A stretch of 64,000 nucleotides of DNA, from positions 124,001 through 188,000 of the forward strand of contig JAJEGS010000011.1 in assembly GCA_022819745.1 (NCBI GenBank). The letters are read 5' to 3'. A program made the position numbers and the translations under genes. The stretch is from Candidatus Latescibacterota bacterium (GTDB lineage: Bacteria; Latescibacterota; UBA2968; UBA8231). A model generated the notes under the pieces. The model saw only the letters and a program-made list of their open reading frames with translations. It was not told the origin of the DNA and made no database searches. This document shows, in pieces, positions 8,599 to 16,908 of the stretch. The first letter of the stretch is position 1. Every line of letters starts with the position of its first letter.

Positions 8599-9672
8599 AT
8601 GGCTCCTGTCCGCATCGGAATCGTCGGCTGCGGTGCCGTCGCCCAAGTCCAGCACCTGCCCAACCTCACCGCGCTCAAGGACCTGTTTTCCGTCGAGATG
8701 GTCTGCGACATCTCGCCGAGCTTGGCGCAGACTGTGGCGCATGAATTTCACGTGCCGCACTACACCGACGACTGGCGCGCGCTGCTCGCTGCCGATCTCG
8801 ACGCCGTACTCCTGTGCCACACCGATCCCAAGACCGAGATCGCCGTCGCCGCCTTTGAGGCCGGCAAACACGTCTTCATCGAAAAACCGATCTGCTTCTC
8901 GCTGCAAGAGGCCAACCGGATCATCGCCGCCCGGCAGGCGGCTGGCACCGTTGGCTTAGCTGGCTACATGAAAGTGTACGACCCGGCCTTTGAGGCAGCG
9001 GCCCACGCTGCCGCTGACATGGCCGCGATCCGCTTCGTCCAGATCCACCACCTGCATACCAACAACTCACATCACCTCGCACACTTTCGCTTGCACCGCA
9101 CCGACGATCTACCCGCTGATGCCATCGAGCGGACGCGCGTGGCCCGCGCTGCGGCCGTGCGCGAAGCCATCGGCGAAGTCCCCGCCCACGTACAGTCTGC
9201 CTTTGGCCATCTCGCCGGCAGCATGATCCACGACATCTACGGCCTGCGCGCCATCATGGGCGTACCCGAAAAAGTCTCCAGCACTGAAATCTGGTACGAA
9301 GGCTGGGGCGTCAGCACCATGCTCGCTTATGCCAACGGCGCTCGCTGCGCGGCAACTTGGGTCGAGTTAAAGGACGTGCGCGACTTCAAAGAAACCCTCG
9401 AAGTCTGCGGCGACGACCGCCGCGTGTTGCTCTCCTATCCGACCGGCTTTTCGCGGGGGATCCTCTCCACCTTGGAGATTCAAACCCTCGATGAAGCCGG
9501 CGAGGCCATCACCCACCGCCCGGCCATCGCGTGGGAAGGCCCCTTCGTCCGCGAGTTGAAGCACTTCCACGCCTGCATCACCGAGGGTGCGCAGCCGCGT
9601 ACTTCCTTGGAAGAGGCCCGCTGCGACATCGCCCTGATCATCGACATCATCAAAGCCTATCTCGACCGCTAG
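8599..9672 (+). CDS. Gfo/Idh/MocA family oxidoreductase
   Basis: A 357-residue NAD(P)-dependent dehydrogenase. The Rossmann motif GIVGCGAVAQVQHL is at residues 5-18 and the family EKP motif is at 95-97 (FIEKPICF), with K96 the expected catalytic lysine. The C-terminal alpha/beta domain starts near residue 125. Family members oxidise sugars, inositols or sugar acids. It begins one base after the cupin stop and is followed after 13 bp by the TIM-barrel protein, so the three are probably cotranscribed and act on one substrate. The substrate cannot be read from the sequence. Confidence 0.92.
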   Translation: MAPVRIGIVGCGAVAQVQHLPNLTALKDLFSVEMVCDISPSLAQTVAHEFHVPHYTDDWRALLAADLDAVLLCHTDPKTEIAVAAFEAGKHVFIEKPICFSLQEANRIIAARQAAGTVGLAGYMKVYDPAFEAAAHAAADMAAIRFVQIHHLHTNNSHHLAHFRLHRTDDLPADAIERTRVARAAAVREAIGEVPAHVQSAFGHLAGSMIHDIYGLRAIMGVPEKVSSTEIWYEGWGVSTMLAYANGARCAATWVELKDVRDFKETLEVCGDDRRVLLSYPTGFSRGILSTLEIQTLDEAGEAITHRPAIAWEGPFVRELKHFHACITEGAQPRTSLEEARCDIALIIDIIKAYLDR

Positions 9673-9685
9673 CAAAGGAAGCAAC

Positions 9686-11263
9686 ATGGCCTCCAAGCCC
9701 AAAGCACCGCCCATCATCTTCACCGACGACGGCTGGATTTTCACGGCCGAGGAAAACGTCTCGGTCGCCGACCTCAAAGAAAAAATCGTCGATGGCTATG
9801 CTGGCACCGGCGGCGCGCTCTGGTGGAGCACGGGCGATCACGAGGTCTATCAGTTCGAGACGGAGATTGGCGAAAAATTCGGCGACGACCGCGGCGACCT
9901 CGACGCGACAGCCCCTTCCTTCGTCCACTCGGCCACACCCGGCGTGGAGGATCAGATCGCCGCTAATCTACAGAACCTGATCGCCGAGTGCGGCGGGCCA
10001 TTGACCGCACTGGCGCAACTGTGCCGGGAGGCGGAGATTCCCTTTTTCCCGCGCGTGCGCATGAACAGCCACTACGTGATTGACCCGTCCCATCCCGGCT
10101 ACGGTCGCTTCCGCCGCGAGCAACCCCACCTGCTCATTGGCCGCCCCGGCGAAGAATTTCCCGAAAAGTCGGTCGAGTGGGGCATCCGCACCGGCCTCGA
10201 CTACTCCCACGCCGAGGTGCGCGAGCACATGCGGCGCATCGCCTGCGAGGTCTTCGAGTGCTTTGACGTCGATGGCATCGAGCTGGACTTCATGCGCCAT
10301 TCGGCCTTTTTCCGCATGGCAGAGGCCACGGCCAACAGCTACCTGATGACCGATCTGGTGCAAAAGATCAAGGCGCGGCTCGACGAGGTCAGTGCCCAAC
10401 GGGGCAAACCCTTGCAACTGGCCGTCCGCGTCCCCCCGACCTTGGCCGACTCGCGGCGCATCGGCCTCGACGTTGACGAATGGATCGAGACCGGCCTCGT
10501 CGATATCGTCGTTGTTGGCGGCGGCTTTATCTCGTTTGAGACTCCAGTCGATGAATTCGTCCGCGCCGCGGCCTCGACCCCCTGCCTCGTCTATGGCTGC
10601 ATCGAGGCCACCCGCCACAGCGACCGGCGCTTCCTCCGCGCCTTGGCCCTGCGCTGGCTCACCGACGGGGCCGACGGCATTTACCTGTACAACTTCTACA
10701 CCATGTCGCCCGAGTGGAACCGCCAAACCGCCGCTGAATTCTCGGACCTCGACACCCTGAAGAAACTCGACAAGTGCTACGAGATCAGCGGCACCATGTC
10801 CTTCAGCCCCACGGAGGGCCACAGCGCTTCCTTCCGCTTGGCCCACCCTTCGACGCCGCTTCCCGTGCCCTTGCCCACCGACAGCCCAAGCGTGGGGCCG
10901 ACGCTCCGCATCCGCGTTGCCGATGAGGTGGCCGACGCTACCGGCGGCTTGGCCTTGCGTTTGGATCACTTGCCCTCGGAGGATCGTCTCGAAGTCGAAC
11001 TCAACGGTCGCGCCCTCCCTTGGGATCAAGCCCAAGTCCCCGGCGATGGCTGGTCGCGCCAGCAGGCAGCGCCGCTGTTTTGGGCCAGCTATCCCACTCG
11101 TCCGGTCGAGCAAAAAATGGAAGGGGTCAGCGTGGAATTTGCAGTGGATGGTTCTTTTTTGCGGCAGGGGATCAACGAGATCGCCGTGCGGCTAGTGGCG
11201 GGGCAAGAAGATCGCCGCGAGCAAGTGATACTGACCGGCGTCGAATTGGCTATTTCTCACTGA
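9686..11263 (+). CDS. TIM-barrel glycoside-hydrolase-like protein (GH10/GHL10-type)
   Basis: A 525-residue protein without a signal peptide. Residues about 100-365 look like a (beta/alpha)8 barrel of the hypothetical-glycosidase GHL10 type: PFFPRVRMNSHYVIDP, then DVDGIELDFMRHSAFF with likely acidic active-site residues, then DGADGIYLYNFYTMSPEWN. The last 110 residues form a beta-rich accessory domain (LRLDHLPSEDRLEVELNG). The ATG at 9686 has an AAAGGAAG ribosome site. Its place after a cupin and a Gfo/Idh/MocA oxidoreductase suggests an intracellular glycoside or sugar-acid degradation pathway. Catalytic residues are not assigned with certainty. Confidence 0.75.
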   Translation: MASKPKAPPIIFTDDGWIFTAEENVSVADLKEKIVDGYAGTGGALWWSTGDHEVYQFETEIGEKFGDDRGDLDATAPSFVHSATPGVEDQIAANLQNLIAECGGPLTALAQLCREAEIPFFPRVRMNSHYVIDPSHPGYGRFRREQPHLLIGRPGEEFPEKSVEWGIRTGLDYSHAEVREHMRRIACEVFECFDVDGIELDFMRHSAFFRMAEATANSYLMTDLVQKIKARLDEVSAQRGKPLQLAVRVPPTLADSRRIGLDVDEWIETGLVDIVVVGGGFISFETPVDEFVRAAASTPCLVYGCIEATRHSDRRFLRALALRWLTDGADGIYLYNFYTMSPEWNRQTAAEFSDLDTLKKLDKCYEISGTMSFSPTEGHSASFRLAHPSTPLPVPLPTDSPSVGPTLRIRVADEVADATGGLALRLDHLPSEDRLEVELNGRALPWDQAQVPGDGWSRQQAAPLFWASYPTRPVEQKMEGVSVEFAVDGSFLRQGINEIAVRLVAGQEDRREQVILTGVELAISH

Positions 11264-11278
11264 CAATCAAACGGCTTG

Positions 11279-11512
11279 TCAGGCAATTTCTAACATTTTG
11301 TTGGCATAGTCCTTACCGGATGTCGGTGAAGGTAAGGGCCTGCCGTCCTGCCTGTATAGTTCAATTGTCTCTTCAACGATCTGGCACAGTTCTGAAAACA
11401 CTTCTTGTTCGTTATCGCCGTGGCAGCCACCGTAAAAGAGACCCGGACAACTGCCAACATAGCACTGATCTTCATCAGACCATTCCACTATTTTGACGTA
11501 ACGGGAGCTCAT
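11279..11512 (-). CDS. HicB-like antitoxin-fold protein
   Basis: A 77-residue protein with the HicB N-terminal fold pattern: YVKIVEWSDEDQCYVGSCPGL, then GCHGDNEQEVFSELCQIVEETIELY. It lacks the DNA-binding C-terminal domain of classical HicB, and no HicA toxin lies beside it. The start is the ATG at 11512, which overlaps the stop of the DUF3226 gene by one base (TGATG), so it is translationally coupled to it. As the third gene of the ATPase/TOPRIM operon it may be a regulatory or inhibitory subunit. Whether it acts as an antitoxin is unknown. Confidence 0.75.
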   Translation of the reverse strand: MSSRYVKIVEWSDEDQCYVGSCPGLFYGGCHGDNEQEVFSELCQIVEETIELYRQDGRPLPSPTSGKDYANKMLEIA

Positions 11513-12126
11513 CACGCGAACAGTTGCCGTAGCCAATTAGCGAATGCTGTGCTGAGTGTTCCGTCTACTTGCAAATCTTGTGCACGAATGGCGACACCCA
11601 TTTTCCTAGGCTCCTCTCTCGTCGCCAACCAAGCGTGGACTTTAGCTCGCGGTACCTTTTTCTCGGTAAACTTTCGGTCAGACTCTGGAATACCATCAAT
11701 GTAGCTCTGGGACCGCGGCCATACTGGATCGTCGTTGGGAATCATCTTTGAGACGAAATTTTCGAGTTCACCGGGCGATGCGTTGTCGGGCATCAACCAG
11801 ATGCCGACGCGAGGGGTGCGAGTAGTGCCGTCTATAATGGTACCGGCTGGCTCGGGGTGATGAGGCACTTCGAGACCCACCTGTTCAAGTCTGTAAACTA
11901 CAGCCTTCCAGCGATCAGCTAAGCTCTCGTTTGCGTCCACGAGGATGCCGACGGCTTGGCGGCCGGAAACTCTAATTTCCGGTACAATGGAATCAAGAAC
12001 TTTTTCGACGTTGTCTTTATCCAGAATGCAGAATTTTGGCATAGGCGGATGGAAATTACGAAGATGCCGGACGACATGCTTATCGTCTTGTCCTTCAACA
12101 AGGAGGATGCGATCATTATTATCCAT
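11512..12126 (-). CDS. DUF3226 TOPRIM-fold protein
   Basis: A 204-residue protein of the DUF3226 family, a TOPRIM-like fold. The N-terminus RILLVEGQDDKHVV carries the TOPRIM glutamate, and the aspartate block is VGILVDANES. In nucleases of the OLD, Gabija and PARIS groups a TOPRIM domain provides metal-dependent cleavage and partners with an ABC-type ATPase. The ATPase gene ends 4 bp upstream, so the two products are probably made together. The later part (GVEVPHH-like segment to ATREEPRKMGVAIRAQ) matches the C-terminal helical region of the family. Nuclease activity is inference; TOPRIM proteins may also act as sensors. Confidence 0.82.
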   Translation of the reverse strand: MDNNDRILLVEGQDDKHVVRHLRNFHPPMPKFCILDKDNVEKVLDSIVPEIRVSGRQAVGILVDANESLADRWKAVVYRLEQVGLEVPHHPEPAGTIIDGTTRTPRVGIWLMPDNASPGELENFVSKMIPNDDPVWPRSQSYIDGIPESDRKFTEKKVPRAKVHAWLATREEPRKMGVAIRAQDLQVDGTLSTAFANWLRQLFA

Positions 12127-12130
12127 CTAC

Positions 12131-13324
12131 CTACCTCACCTCAATGCGTTGCTCTGCAGCGGTCTTGAGATCGCTTTCCGAATACTCGACGGCCCACATC
12201 TCCTCATCTTTTCGTTCGATGCGCACAAGCGCACCTTCGACTTCCTCGCACTCGACTGCTACTTGTGCAAAGCCGCGCACGCAGTCAAAGCTGTGCGTCG
12301 TTGCAATGACTTGGACGTTGTTTGCGTATGCGGTCTTAAAGACCATGCGCCAGAAATCGGGCTGCATGAAATGGTGAATGCCGTTTTCCGCTTCGTCAAT
12401 GAGCAGAAAACCGTCCCGACTATTGGCCAGTGCCAAGGCAGTACCGGCCAGATGCAATGCCCCATCACCTAGACTTTGTAAAGGGACTGGACGAGCTTGC
12501 CCCCGGAGCTTTGCTACCACCCGCTGAACATATCCGACATCAGATCTCTCATCTGATACGTCTGGTACGTCGTCGCGGATCACCGCCACGCGCTCTAAGT
12601 CGCTACCGAATATCAATCTCAGTGCCTGTATCGCTCGGTCCTCATCATCCGTCAGCGCAATGGCATTCCAGAATTGTACGATTTCTTTATCGCTCAACAG
12701 GCTCGGCCCCAAAGATTGACATCCTGTTGGGGATGGCCATTTAGCTCCAACCAATAAACTATGTGAGTATAGACATGCACTACCGCTATAACGTTCTACG
12801 GTTCTGGCCGCATCCGATCCTTGGATGGGGAGAATCCATGGAAGGATTTGTTCAGTGTCTTGAAATATGACTTGGAACGCCTGAGTATAACCTCTTGTAA
12901 CAGATGAAGATAGAGGATCTCCGATATTAGAAATCTGCTCATCCCCCAGAGAAGTCGCCTCAATCTTGAATTGGGCCGTATCACTTTTTGGGCCGATTGA
13001 GATGCAGGCACATCTTGATACATCCCGACCGTGGAATAGGGCCGCAAAATCGGGTACAAATCTTCTGCGAATACTGTGGTAATCTCCAACGTTAGCGATA
13101 GCGTACTCTTGGCGACTCTCCAGTAGTTCGGACAGAACTCTCTCGTGACCGCGCGCTGCATAGACTTGGACGGCATCTAAAACGGTCGTCTTGCCGACGC
13201 TATTCTTGGCGGCCAACAGCGTCACGCGGCCTAATCGCTCAATGGAGAGCTCCTTGATCCCCCGAAACCCTTCTATCGACAGGCTTGGAAGATGCAGGCG
13301 GTCGTTGAGTCGTTCTTGGGACAT
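12131..13324 (-). CDS. OLD/PARIS-like AAA (ABC-ATPase) family protein
   Basis: A 397-residue ATPase of the AAA_15/AAA_21 group. The N-terminus IEGFRGIKELSIERLGRVTL is the typical RecF-like beta-strand opening. Walker A is AKNSVGKTT near residue 40, the signature-like block is SLGDGALHLAGTALAL, Walker B is FLLIDEAENGIHH, and the switch histidine is in VIATTHS. No nuclease domain is fused, unlike OLD or GajA; instead a separate TOPRIM protein follows after 4 bp. This two-part arrangement resembles AriA/AriB of PARIS and split OLD systems, which act in phage defence. The start ATG at 13324 lacks a strong ribosome site. A defence role is inference from architecture. Confidence 0.88.
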   Translation of the reverse strand: MSQERLNDRLHLPSLSIEGFRGIKELSIERLGRVTLLAAKNSVGKTTVLDAVQVYAARGHERVLSELLESRQEYAIANVGDYHSIRRRFVPDFAALFHGRDVSRCACISIGPKSDTAQFKIEATSLGDEQISNIGDPLSSSVTRGYTQAFQVIFQDTEQILPWILPIQGSDAARTVERYSGSACLYSHSLLVGAKWPSPTGCQSLGPSLLSDKEIVQFWNAIALTDDEDRAIQALRLIFGSDLERVAVIRDDVPDVSDERSDVGYVQRVVAKLRGQARPVPLQSLGDGALHLAGTALALANSRDGFLLIDEAENGIHHFMQPDFWRMVFKTAYANNVQVIATTHSFDCVRGFAQVAVECEEVEGALVRIERKDEEMWAVEYSESDLKTAAEQRIEVR

Positions 13325-13368
13325 AGCGTTGGTACCTTCTTTCGAGGGCGAAAGTTTTGAACTGACGA

Positions 13369-13398
13369 AATGTACCGCTGAATCTTGAACTAAGTCAA
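13369..13398 (-). promoter_or_regulatory. Candidate promoter of the ATPase/TOPRIM/HicB operon
   Basis: Reading leftward, TTGACT (13393-13398) and TACATT (13369-13374) are 18 bp apart, ending about 45 bp before the ATPase start. The match is moderate and untested. Confidence 0.35.
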
Positions 13399-13572
13399 TG
13401 AGTCATCTACACCGCGACCCTCGTCTCCGTATCCCCCGCCGCCAGTGCATTCAAGTGCATTCATATACACCAGCGTCATATCGCGGGTGTGATATGGCTT
13501 CGTCTCCACGATGGATGATTCGGAAGGAGTCGGGCAGCGTCCCAGTACTGGCAATACCGTCCCTAAACGCAA

Positions 13573-13603
13573 CAAGCGTCTCCGGCTCCGTCGGAGACGC
13601 TTG
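13573..13603 (-). terminator. Perfect 12-bp stem hairpin downstream of the SDR gene
   Basis: CAAGCGTCTCCG (13573-13584) pairs perfectly with CGGAGACGCTTG (13592-13603) around a 7-base loop. It sits 26 bp after the stop of the leftward SDR gene. The following bases are only weakly T-rich, so termination may be imperfect. The rest of the 304-bp gap 13325-13628 holds the ATPase promoter candidate and no convincing gene. Confidence 0.65.
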
Positions 13604-13628
13604 CTACTCAGCTATAAAGCTCCCCCCC

Positions 13629-14417
13629 TCACTCCTCAACCTCAGCCCACGCCCCCTTAGCCATCAGCCCCCCATCAACGCAAACATTCTCGCCAGTCAT
13701 AAACGATGCCTGGTCGCTAGCCAAGAACAACATGGCGTTGGCGATGTCTTCCGGCTGCCCATAGCGCCCAATCGGATGAAGCTTGGCGTAATCCTTGAAG
13801 AATTGCTCGCGCTCGTGGCCGAATGCCTCGATCACCTCATCGACTAACGGCGTCTGAATACCCCCTGGATTGACCGCTAAAACCCGAATCCCATACTTGG
13901 CATAGTCGAGCGCAAGCTGCCGCGTCATAGAGATAATCCCGCCCTTGCTAGCAGCATAAGCCGAAACCATCGACGCCGACTGCAAGCCCTGGACGCTGGC
14001 CGTGTTGATGATGACCCCCTTGCCCTGCTCCATCATCTGCGGCAGACAGTGCCTAGCCATCAGGAAGAAGCTCTTCAGATTGACGTCAATAATCCGGTCC
14101 CACATCTCTACCGGCAGCTCGTGAGCCAGCTTATAGCTGGGCACGGGCTGGATGCCGACGTTGTTGCACAACACGTCAACTCGACCCCAATCCTCGATGA
14201 TCTGCCCCACGGTCTGAGCGCAGACTTCGTCGCTGGCCACGTCGGCCTCAAAAAAGCGAATCTGCCCCTCTTCCTCGGCCAAGGCCGCGCCAGCCTCCGC
14301 GTCTATGTCCAACACGGCGACCTGCGCCCCTGCGTCGGCGAACGCCCGCGAAATCCCCCCGCCAATGCCTTGGGCACCGCCGGTGACGATAACTACCTGA
14401 CCCGTAAAATCAGCCAT
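13629..14417 (-). CDS. Short-chain dehydrogenase/reductase (SDR)
   Basis: A 262-residue classical SDR. The cofactor motif is TGGAQGIGGG at about residues 12-21, NNVGIQP follows strand 4, and the active site is YAASKGG with the catalytic Tyr and Lys. The acidic residue after strand 2 (VLDID) favours NAD(H). The C-terminus has the common FMTGENVCVDGG. The start ATG follows an AAGGAG ribosome site which directly abuts a heptamer tandem repeat. Substrate unknown; sugars, polyols or hydroxy acids are all possible. The gene stands alone, with a hairpin downstream. Confidence 0.93.
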   Translation of the reverse strand: MADFTGQVVIVTGGAQGIGGGISRAFADAGAQVAVLDIDAEAGAALAEEEGQIRFFEADVASDEVCAQTVGQIIEDWGRVDVLCNNVGIQPVPSYKLAHELPVEMWDRIIDVNLKSFFLMARHCLPQMMEQGKGVIINTASVQGLQSASMVSAYAASKGGIISMTRQLALDYAKYGIRVLAVNPGGIQTPLVDEVIEAFGHEREQFFKDYAKLHPIGRYGQPEDIANAMLFLASDQASFMTGENVCVDGGLMAKGAWAEVEE

Positions 14418-14429
14418 GACAATCTCCTT

Positions 14430-14463
14430 GAATTAAGAATTAGGAATTAGGAATTAAGAATTG
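14430..14463. repeat. Heptanucleotide tandem repeat upstream of the SDR start
   Basis: On the minus strand this reads as consecutive heptamers AATTCTT, AATTCCT, AATTCCT, AATTCTT followed by AATTC, ending directly before the ribosome site of the SDR gene. The same heptamers occur before the glycosyltransferase at 32140, in the same orientation relative to the gene. Confidence 0.85.
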
Positions 14464-14523
14464 ATCTTTCAAATCCGCCAAGCGGCCCGACCAAGAGTTT
14501 AAGAACGCTTATCATCCGTCAAT

Positions 14524-15582
14524 CTAACGATCAGCGAGCTTCTTCAATTTACAACAAAACGCCTGCTGCCCCAGCACCTCGACCGGGAACACGCGCTCCA
14601 TGTACAGCGTCGGCCATGCGCCAAATGCTTCGGCCAGCAAAGTGCGCTCGCTGGTCAAACACACGGCCACTCCTCCTGCCTTTAGAACTCTCGCCACTTC
14701 GCTAGCAAAGCCTTCATAGAGCGGACGCAACGCTTGCGGCGCGCCGATCTTTTTGCCAAAGGGCAGGTTGCACACCACCCGATCGACGCTGCCGTCGTCC
14801 AAGGGCAAATCCCGCGCATCCCATTGGCGAATGTCAATCGGCTTGTAGCGCGGGCCGACATTTGTGCGGGTAGCAGCCACAGCTTCCGGGCGGATGTCGC
14901 CGCCCAAAAGCTGGGCGTAGCGGCCGTACATCCCCCGCTCAATGAGAATAGTTCCAGCCCCGCACATGGGGTCGAGAAAAACGTCACCGTCCGCTGGCTC
15001 AGATAGCATCACTAAGGCTCGCGCCACCGTCGGCCGCAGCGAAGCCTCCACTTGCGCGACCTTGTACGTGCGGTGGCGCATGGTCTCGTCGGAAAGGCGG
15101 ACCCCGCAGATCAGCTCGCCCCCGGCCTCCAAACCCCACACCTCCAACAGCGCTTGCTCGGCCATGTGCTTCCAGCGCGGGAAGCGCCACGCCACGGCCC
15201 GCTGCAAGGCGCGGCGCATCTCTTGGCGCACATAGCGCTGCTGCCCGCCGCGACGCTGAGCTACGATCCGGTAGGTGATGCGCTTGATCCGCTTGGGGCG
15301 AGCGCGGCGATGCGCGCCCACGGCGTCTTCAAAAAGCGGCGACTCCGCGACGAGTGCGCCGGCCTCTTCCAAGCCCTCGCGCGCCGTGGACACCGATCCC
15401 CGCGCCACCAGCGCGAACACATCCTCGGTCGTCCCCAATCCGAGCAAGTCTTGCGTCGGAGCGTCGGTCGAAAAGAATACCACGCCGCGCTGGCGACCCT
15501 GCTGATCGGCTCCCAAGCGCACTGCGATTTCTCGTTGGACGATCTCCTCTAGCCCGGGGGCGACGAACGCGTAGAACTGCAT
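14524..15582 (-). CDS. THUMP-domain class I SAM-dependent RNA methyltransferase
   Basis: A 352-residue protein of the Trm14/RlmL/THUMPD group. Residues 1-150 are a THUMP-like RNA-binding region beginning FYAFVAPGLEEIVQREI. The Rossmann methyltransferase part has LDPMCGAGTILIE (motif I and its GxG) and the active-site motif NLPFGKKIG, the variant of NPPY typical of N2-guanine tRNA methyltransferases. The C-terminus VLGQQAFCCKLKKL is the usual closing strand. It starts 2 bp after the creatininase stop, so the two are likely cotranscribed. Methylation of a tRNA or 23S rRNA guanine is likely; the exact site is unknown. Confidence 0.88.
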   Translation of the reverse strand: MQFYAFVAPGLEEIVQREIAVRLGADQQGRQRGVVFFSTDAPTQDLLGLGTTEDVFALVARGSVSTAREGLEEAGALVAESPLFEDAVGAHRRARPKRIKRITYRIVAQRRGGQQRYVRQEMRRALQRAVAWRFPRWKHMAEQALLEVWGLEAGGELICGVRLSDETMRHRTYKVAQVEASLRPTVARALVMLSEPADGDVFLDPMCGAGTILIERGMYGRYAQLLGGDIRPEAVAATRTNVGPRYKPIDIRQWDARDLPLDDGSVDRVVCNLPFGKKIGAPQALRPLYEGFASEVARVLKAGGVAVCLTSERTLLAEAFGAWPTLYMERVFPVEVLGQQAFCCKLKKLADR

Positions 15583-15584
15583 GG

Positions 15585-16346
15585 TTATTCGTAGAGATCG
15601 TTTAGATCTGCGGCGGCCAGCTCGACCAAAAACTCGGCGAGTTGCGCTGCCACTTGCTCCAAGCAGCGGCGGCCCTTCTCCGGGGTGGCTTGGCGCGGGT
15701 CGCCGATGCCCGTGTCGTCGGTCGCCTGCGTCCAGTCGCGCTGGGTCCAGACCCAGCCTTCCCGCAGCGCGGCCATCTTAAACTTGTGCTCGCGGCCACT
15801 GCCAGCCTCCGACAAGGGCAGCACCCAATCCGGCCGCAAGTATTGCATGAGACTGGTCTCCATTTCGTTTGCATGGTCGCCGCCCGCCGCAAAAATCCCC
15901 TGATCGACGATGCGGTACCAATCCATGCAGCAAATAAACATCGCATAGCGCGGCAACAACTCCCGCACCATCTGCTTGAAGTCGTTGCCGCCGTGGCCGT
16001 TCACAATGAGCAGTTTGGGAATGCCCTGATGGGCGAGCGCTTCGACCAAGTCTTGCAGGACGGCAAGCTGAGTCGAGGGATTGAGATTGAGGTCCAGCTT
16101 GATGTCGAGTTGGCCGGTGTTGACGCCAAAGGGCACAGTCGGCAAGACGATGACCTTAGCGTCTTGCTCCCAAGCGATGCCAGCCGCAGCCGCCGCGATC
16201 TCGTCGCACTGCACCACATCGGTCGAATAGGGCAGGTGGTAATTGTGCGCTTCCGTCGCCCCCCACGGGAGGATCGCCACCTCGTACGGGGTGTGCTCTA
16301 CGGTCTGCCAATTGGTCTCGGCGAGGATGTACGGTCTGCCGGGCAT
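15585..16346 (-). CDS. Creatininase-family amidohydrolase
   Basis: A 253-residue protein with the creatininase/MftE fold markers: AILPWGATEAHNYHLPYSTD (metal-binding Glu, His and Asp), VNGHGGND in the middle, and HANEMETSL with a further metal-binding Glu. Family enzymes hydrolyse cyclic amides such as creatinine, but homologues abundant in sponge-associated and soil lineages have unknown substrates. The ATG at 16346 has a GGAG ribosome site and lies 11 bp from the ThpR stop, so it belongs to the leftward run that starts with the isomerase at 17698. Confidence 0.9.
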   Translation of the reverse strand: MPGRPYILAETNWQTVEHTPYEVAILPWGATEAHNYHLPYSTDVVQCDEIAAAAAGIAWEQDAKVIVLPTVPFGVNTGQLDIKLDLNLNPSTQLAVLQDLVEALAHQGIPKLLIVNGHGGNDFKQMVRELLPRYAMFICCMDWYRIVDQGIFAAGGDHANEMETSLMQYLRPDWVLPLSEAGSGREHKFKMAALREGWVWTQRDWTQATDDTGIGDPRQATPEKGRRCLEQVAAQLAEFLVELAAADLNDLYE

Positions 16347-16356
16347 GGAGGCTCCT

Positions 16357-16908
16357 TTACGATGTAAGCACAGATCGGTGCAAGGTCCGATACTCAGCTC
16401 CGGTCGGTTTGAGAATGCTTTCGATCAACTCCACTGCCTCCACCGGAACCTGCAACCGAGGCAACTCGCCGCTCTGCTCGCTTCTCGGCGAACGCACCCT
16501 CGCCCGCACCCGACCCAGCGTCACGTGCGGACGAAAGTCCCGTTCCTCTGGCTCCCAACCAGCAGAGCACACCACCTCTTCAACATCCCGCTGCAACACA
16601 CCCAACCGTCCTTCCGCATCCCCCACACCAGCCCAAATAACCTTCGGCCGCCGGCGATTGGGAAAGCAGCCACTTCGCTCTACAGTCGCAGTAAACGCTT
16701 CATGCCGCACGGCAACTGCCGTCAACCCTTCCCGCAACGCAACGATTTGCGCATCCTCAGCCGCGCCGAGAAAACGCAGCGTCAAATGAAGGTTCTCCGG
16801 CCGCACCCAACTCACACCCTGCGCCGGCCACAACGGCCGCATCGCATCGCTCAGCTTCCCCAGCACCGCCGGCACTCGGATGGCGACGAAGGCGCGACTA
16901 ACGGGCAC
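16357..16908 (-). CDS. thpR: RNA 2',3'-cyclic phosphodiesterase
   Basis: A 183-residue member of the 2H phosphoesterase superfamily. The two catalytic HxTx motifs are HLTL (H41, T43) and HVTL (H128, T130), the normal spacing for ThpR/LigT. The enzyme opens 2',3'-cyclic phosphates at RNA ends and shows weak RNA ligase activity in vitro. The start is the GTG at 16908, which overlaps the isomerase stop by 11 bp and implies translational coupling. Length is typical for the family. Its grouping with sugar genes seems incidental. Confidence 0.93.
   Translation of the reverse strand: MPVSRAFVAIRVPAVLGKLSDAMRPLWPAQGVSWVRPENLHLTLRFLGAAEDAQIVALREGLTAVAVRHEAFTATVERSGCFPNRRRPKVIWAGVGDAEGRLGVLQRDVEEVVCSAGWEPEERDFRPHVTLGRVRARVRSPRSEQSGELPRLQVPVEAVELIESILKPTGAEYRTLHRSVLTS

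Noticed and set aside
7863..8711. Long antisense frame (282 codons) opposite the cupin gene
   Set aside because: It is the mirror of a GC-rich coding frame, gives a Val/Gly/His-rich protein without any domain, and the opposite strand has a clear cupin with operon context.
9968..11113. Antisense frame of 381 codons opposite the TIM-barrel gene
   Set aside because: Composition is that of a complement shadow; the forward frame has recognisable barrel motifs and a ribosome site.
11279..11512. Complete HicAB toxin-antitoxin module
   Set aside because: No HicA-like frame lies on either side, and the HicB-like gene is coupled to the DUF3226 gene instead.
13390..13575. 61-codon leftward frame after the ATPase promoter region
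   Set aside because: No ribosome site, no family, Gly-rich repeat-like end, and it overlaps a probable promoter and hairpin.
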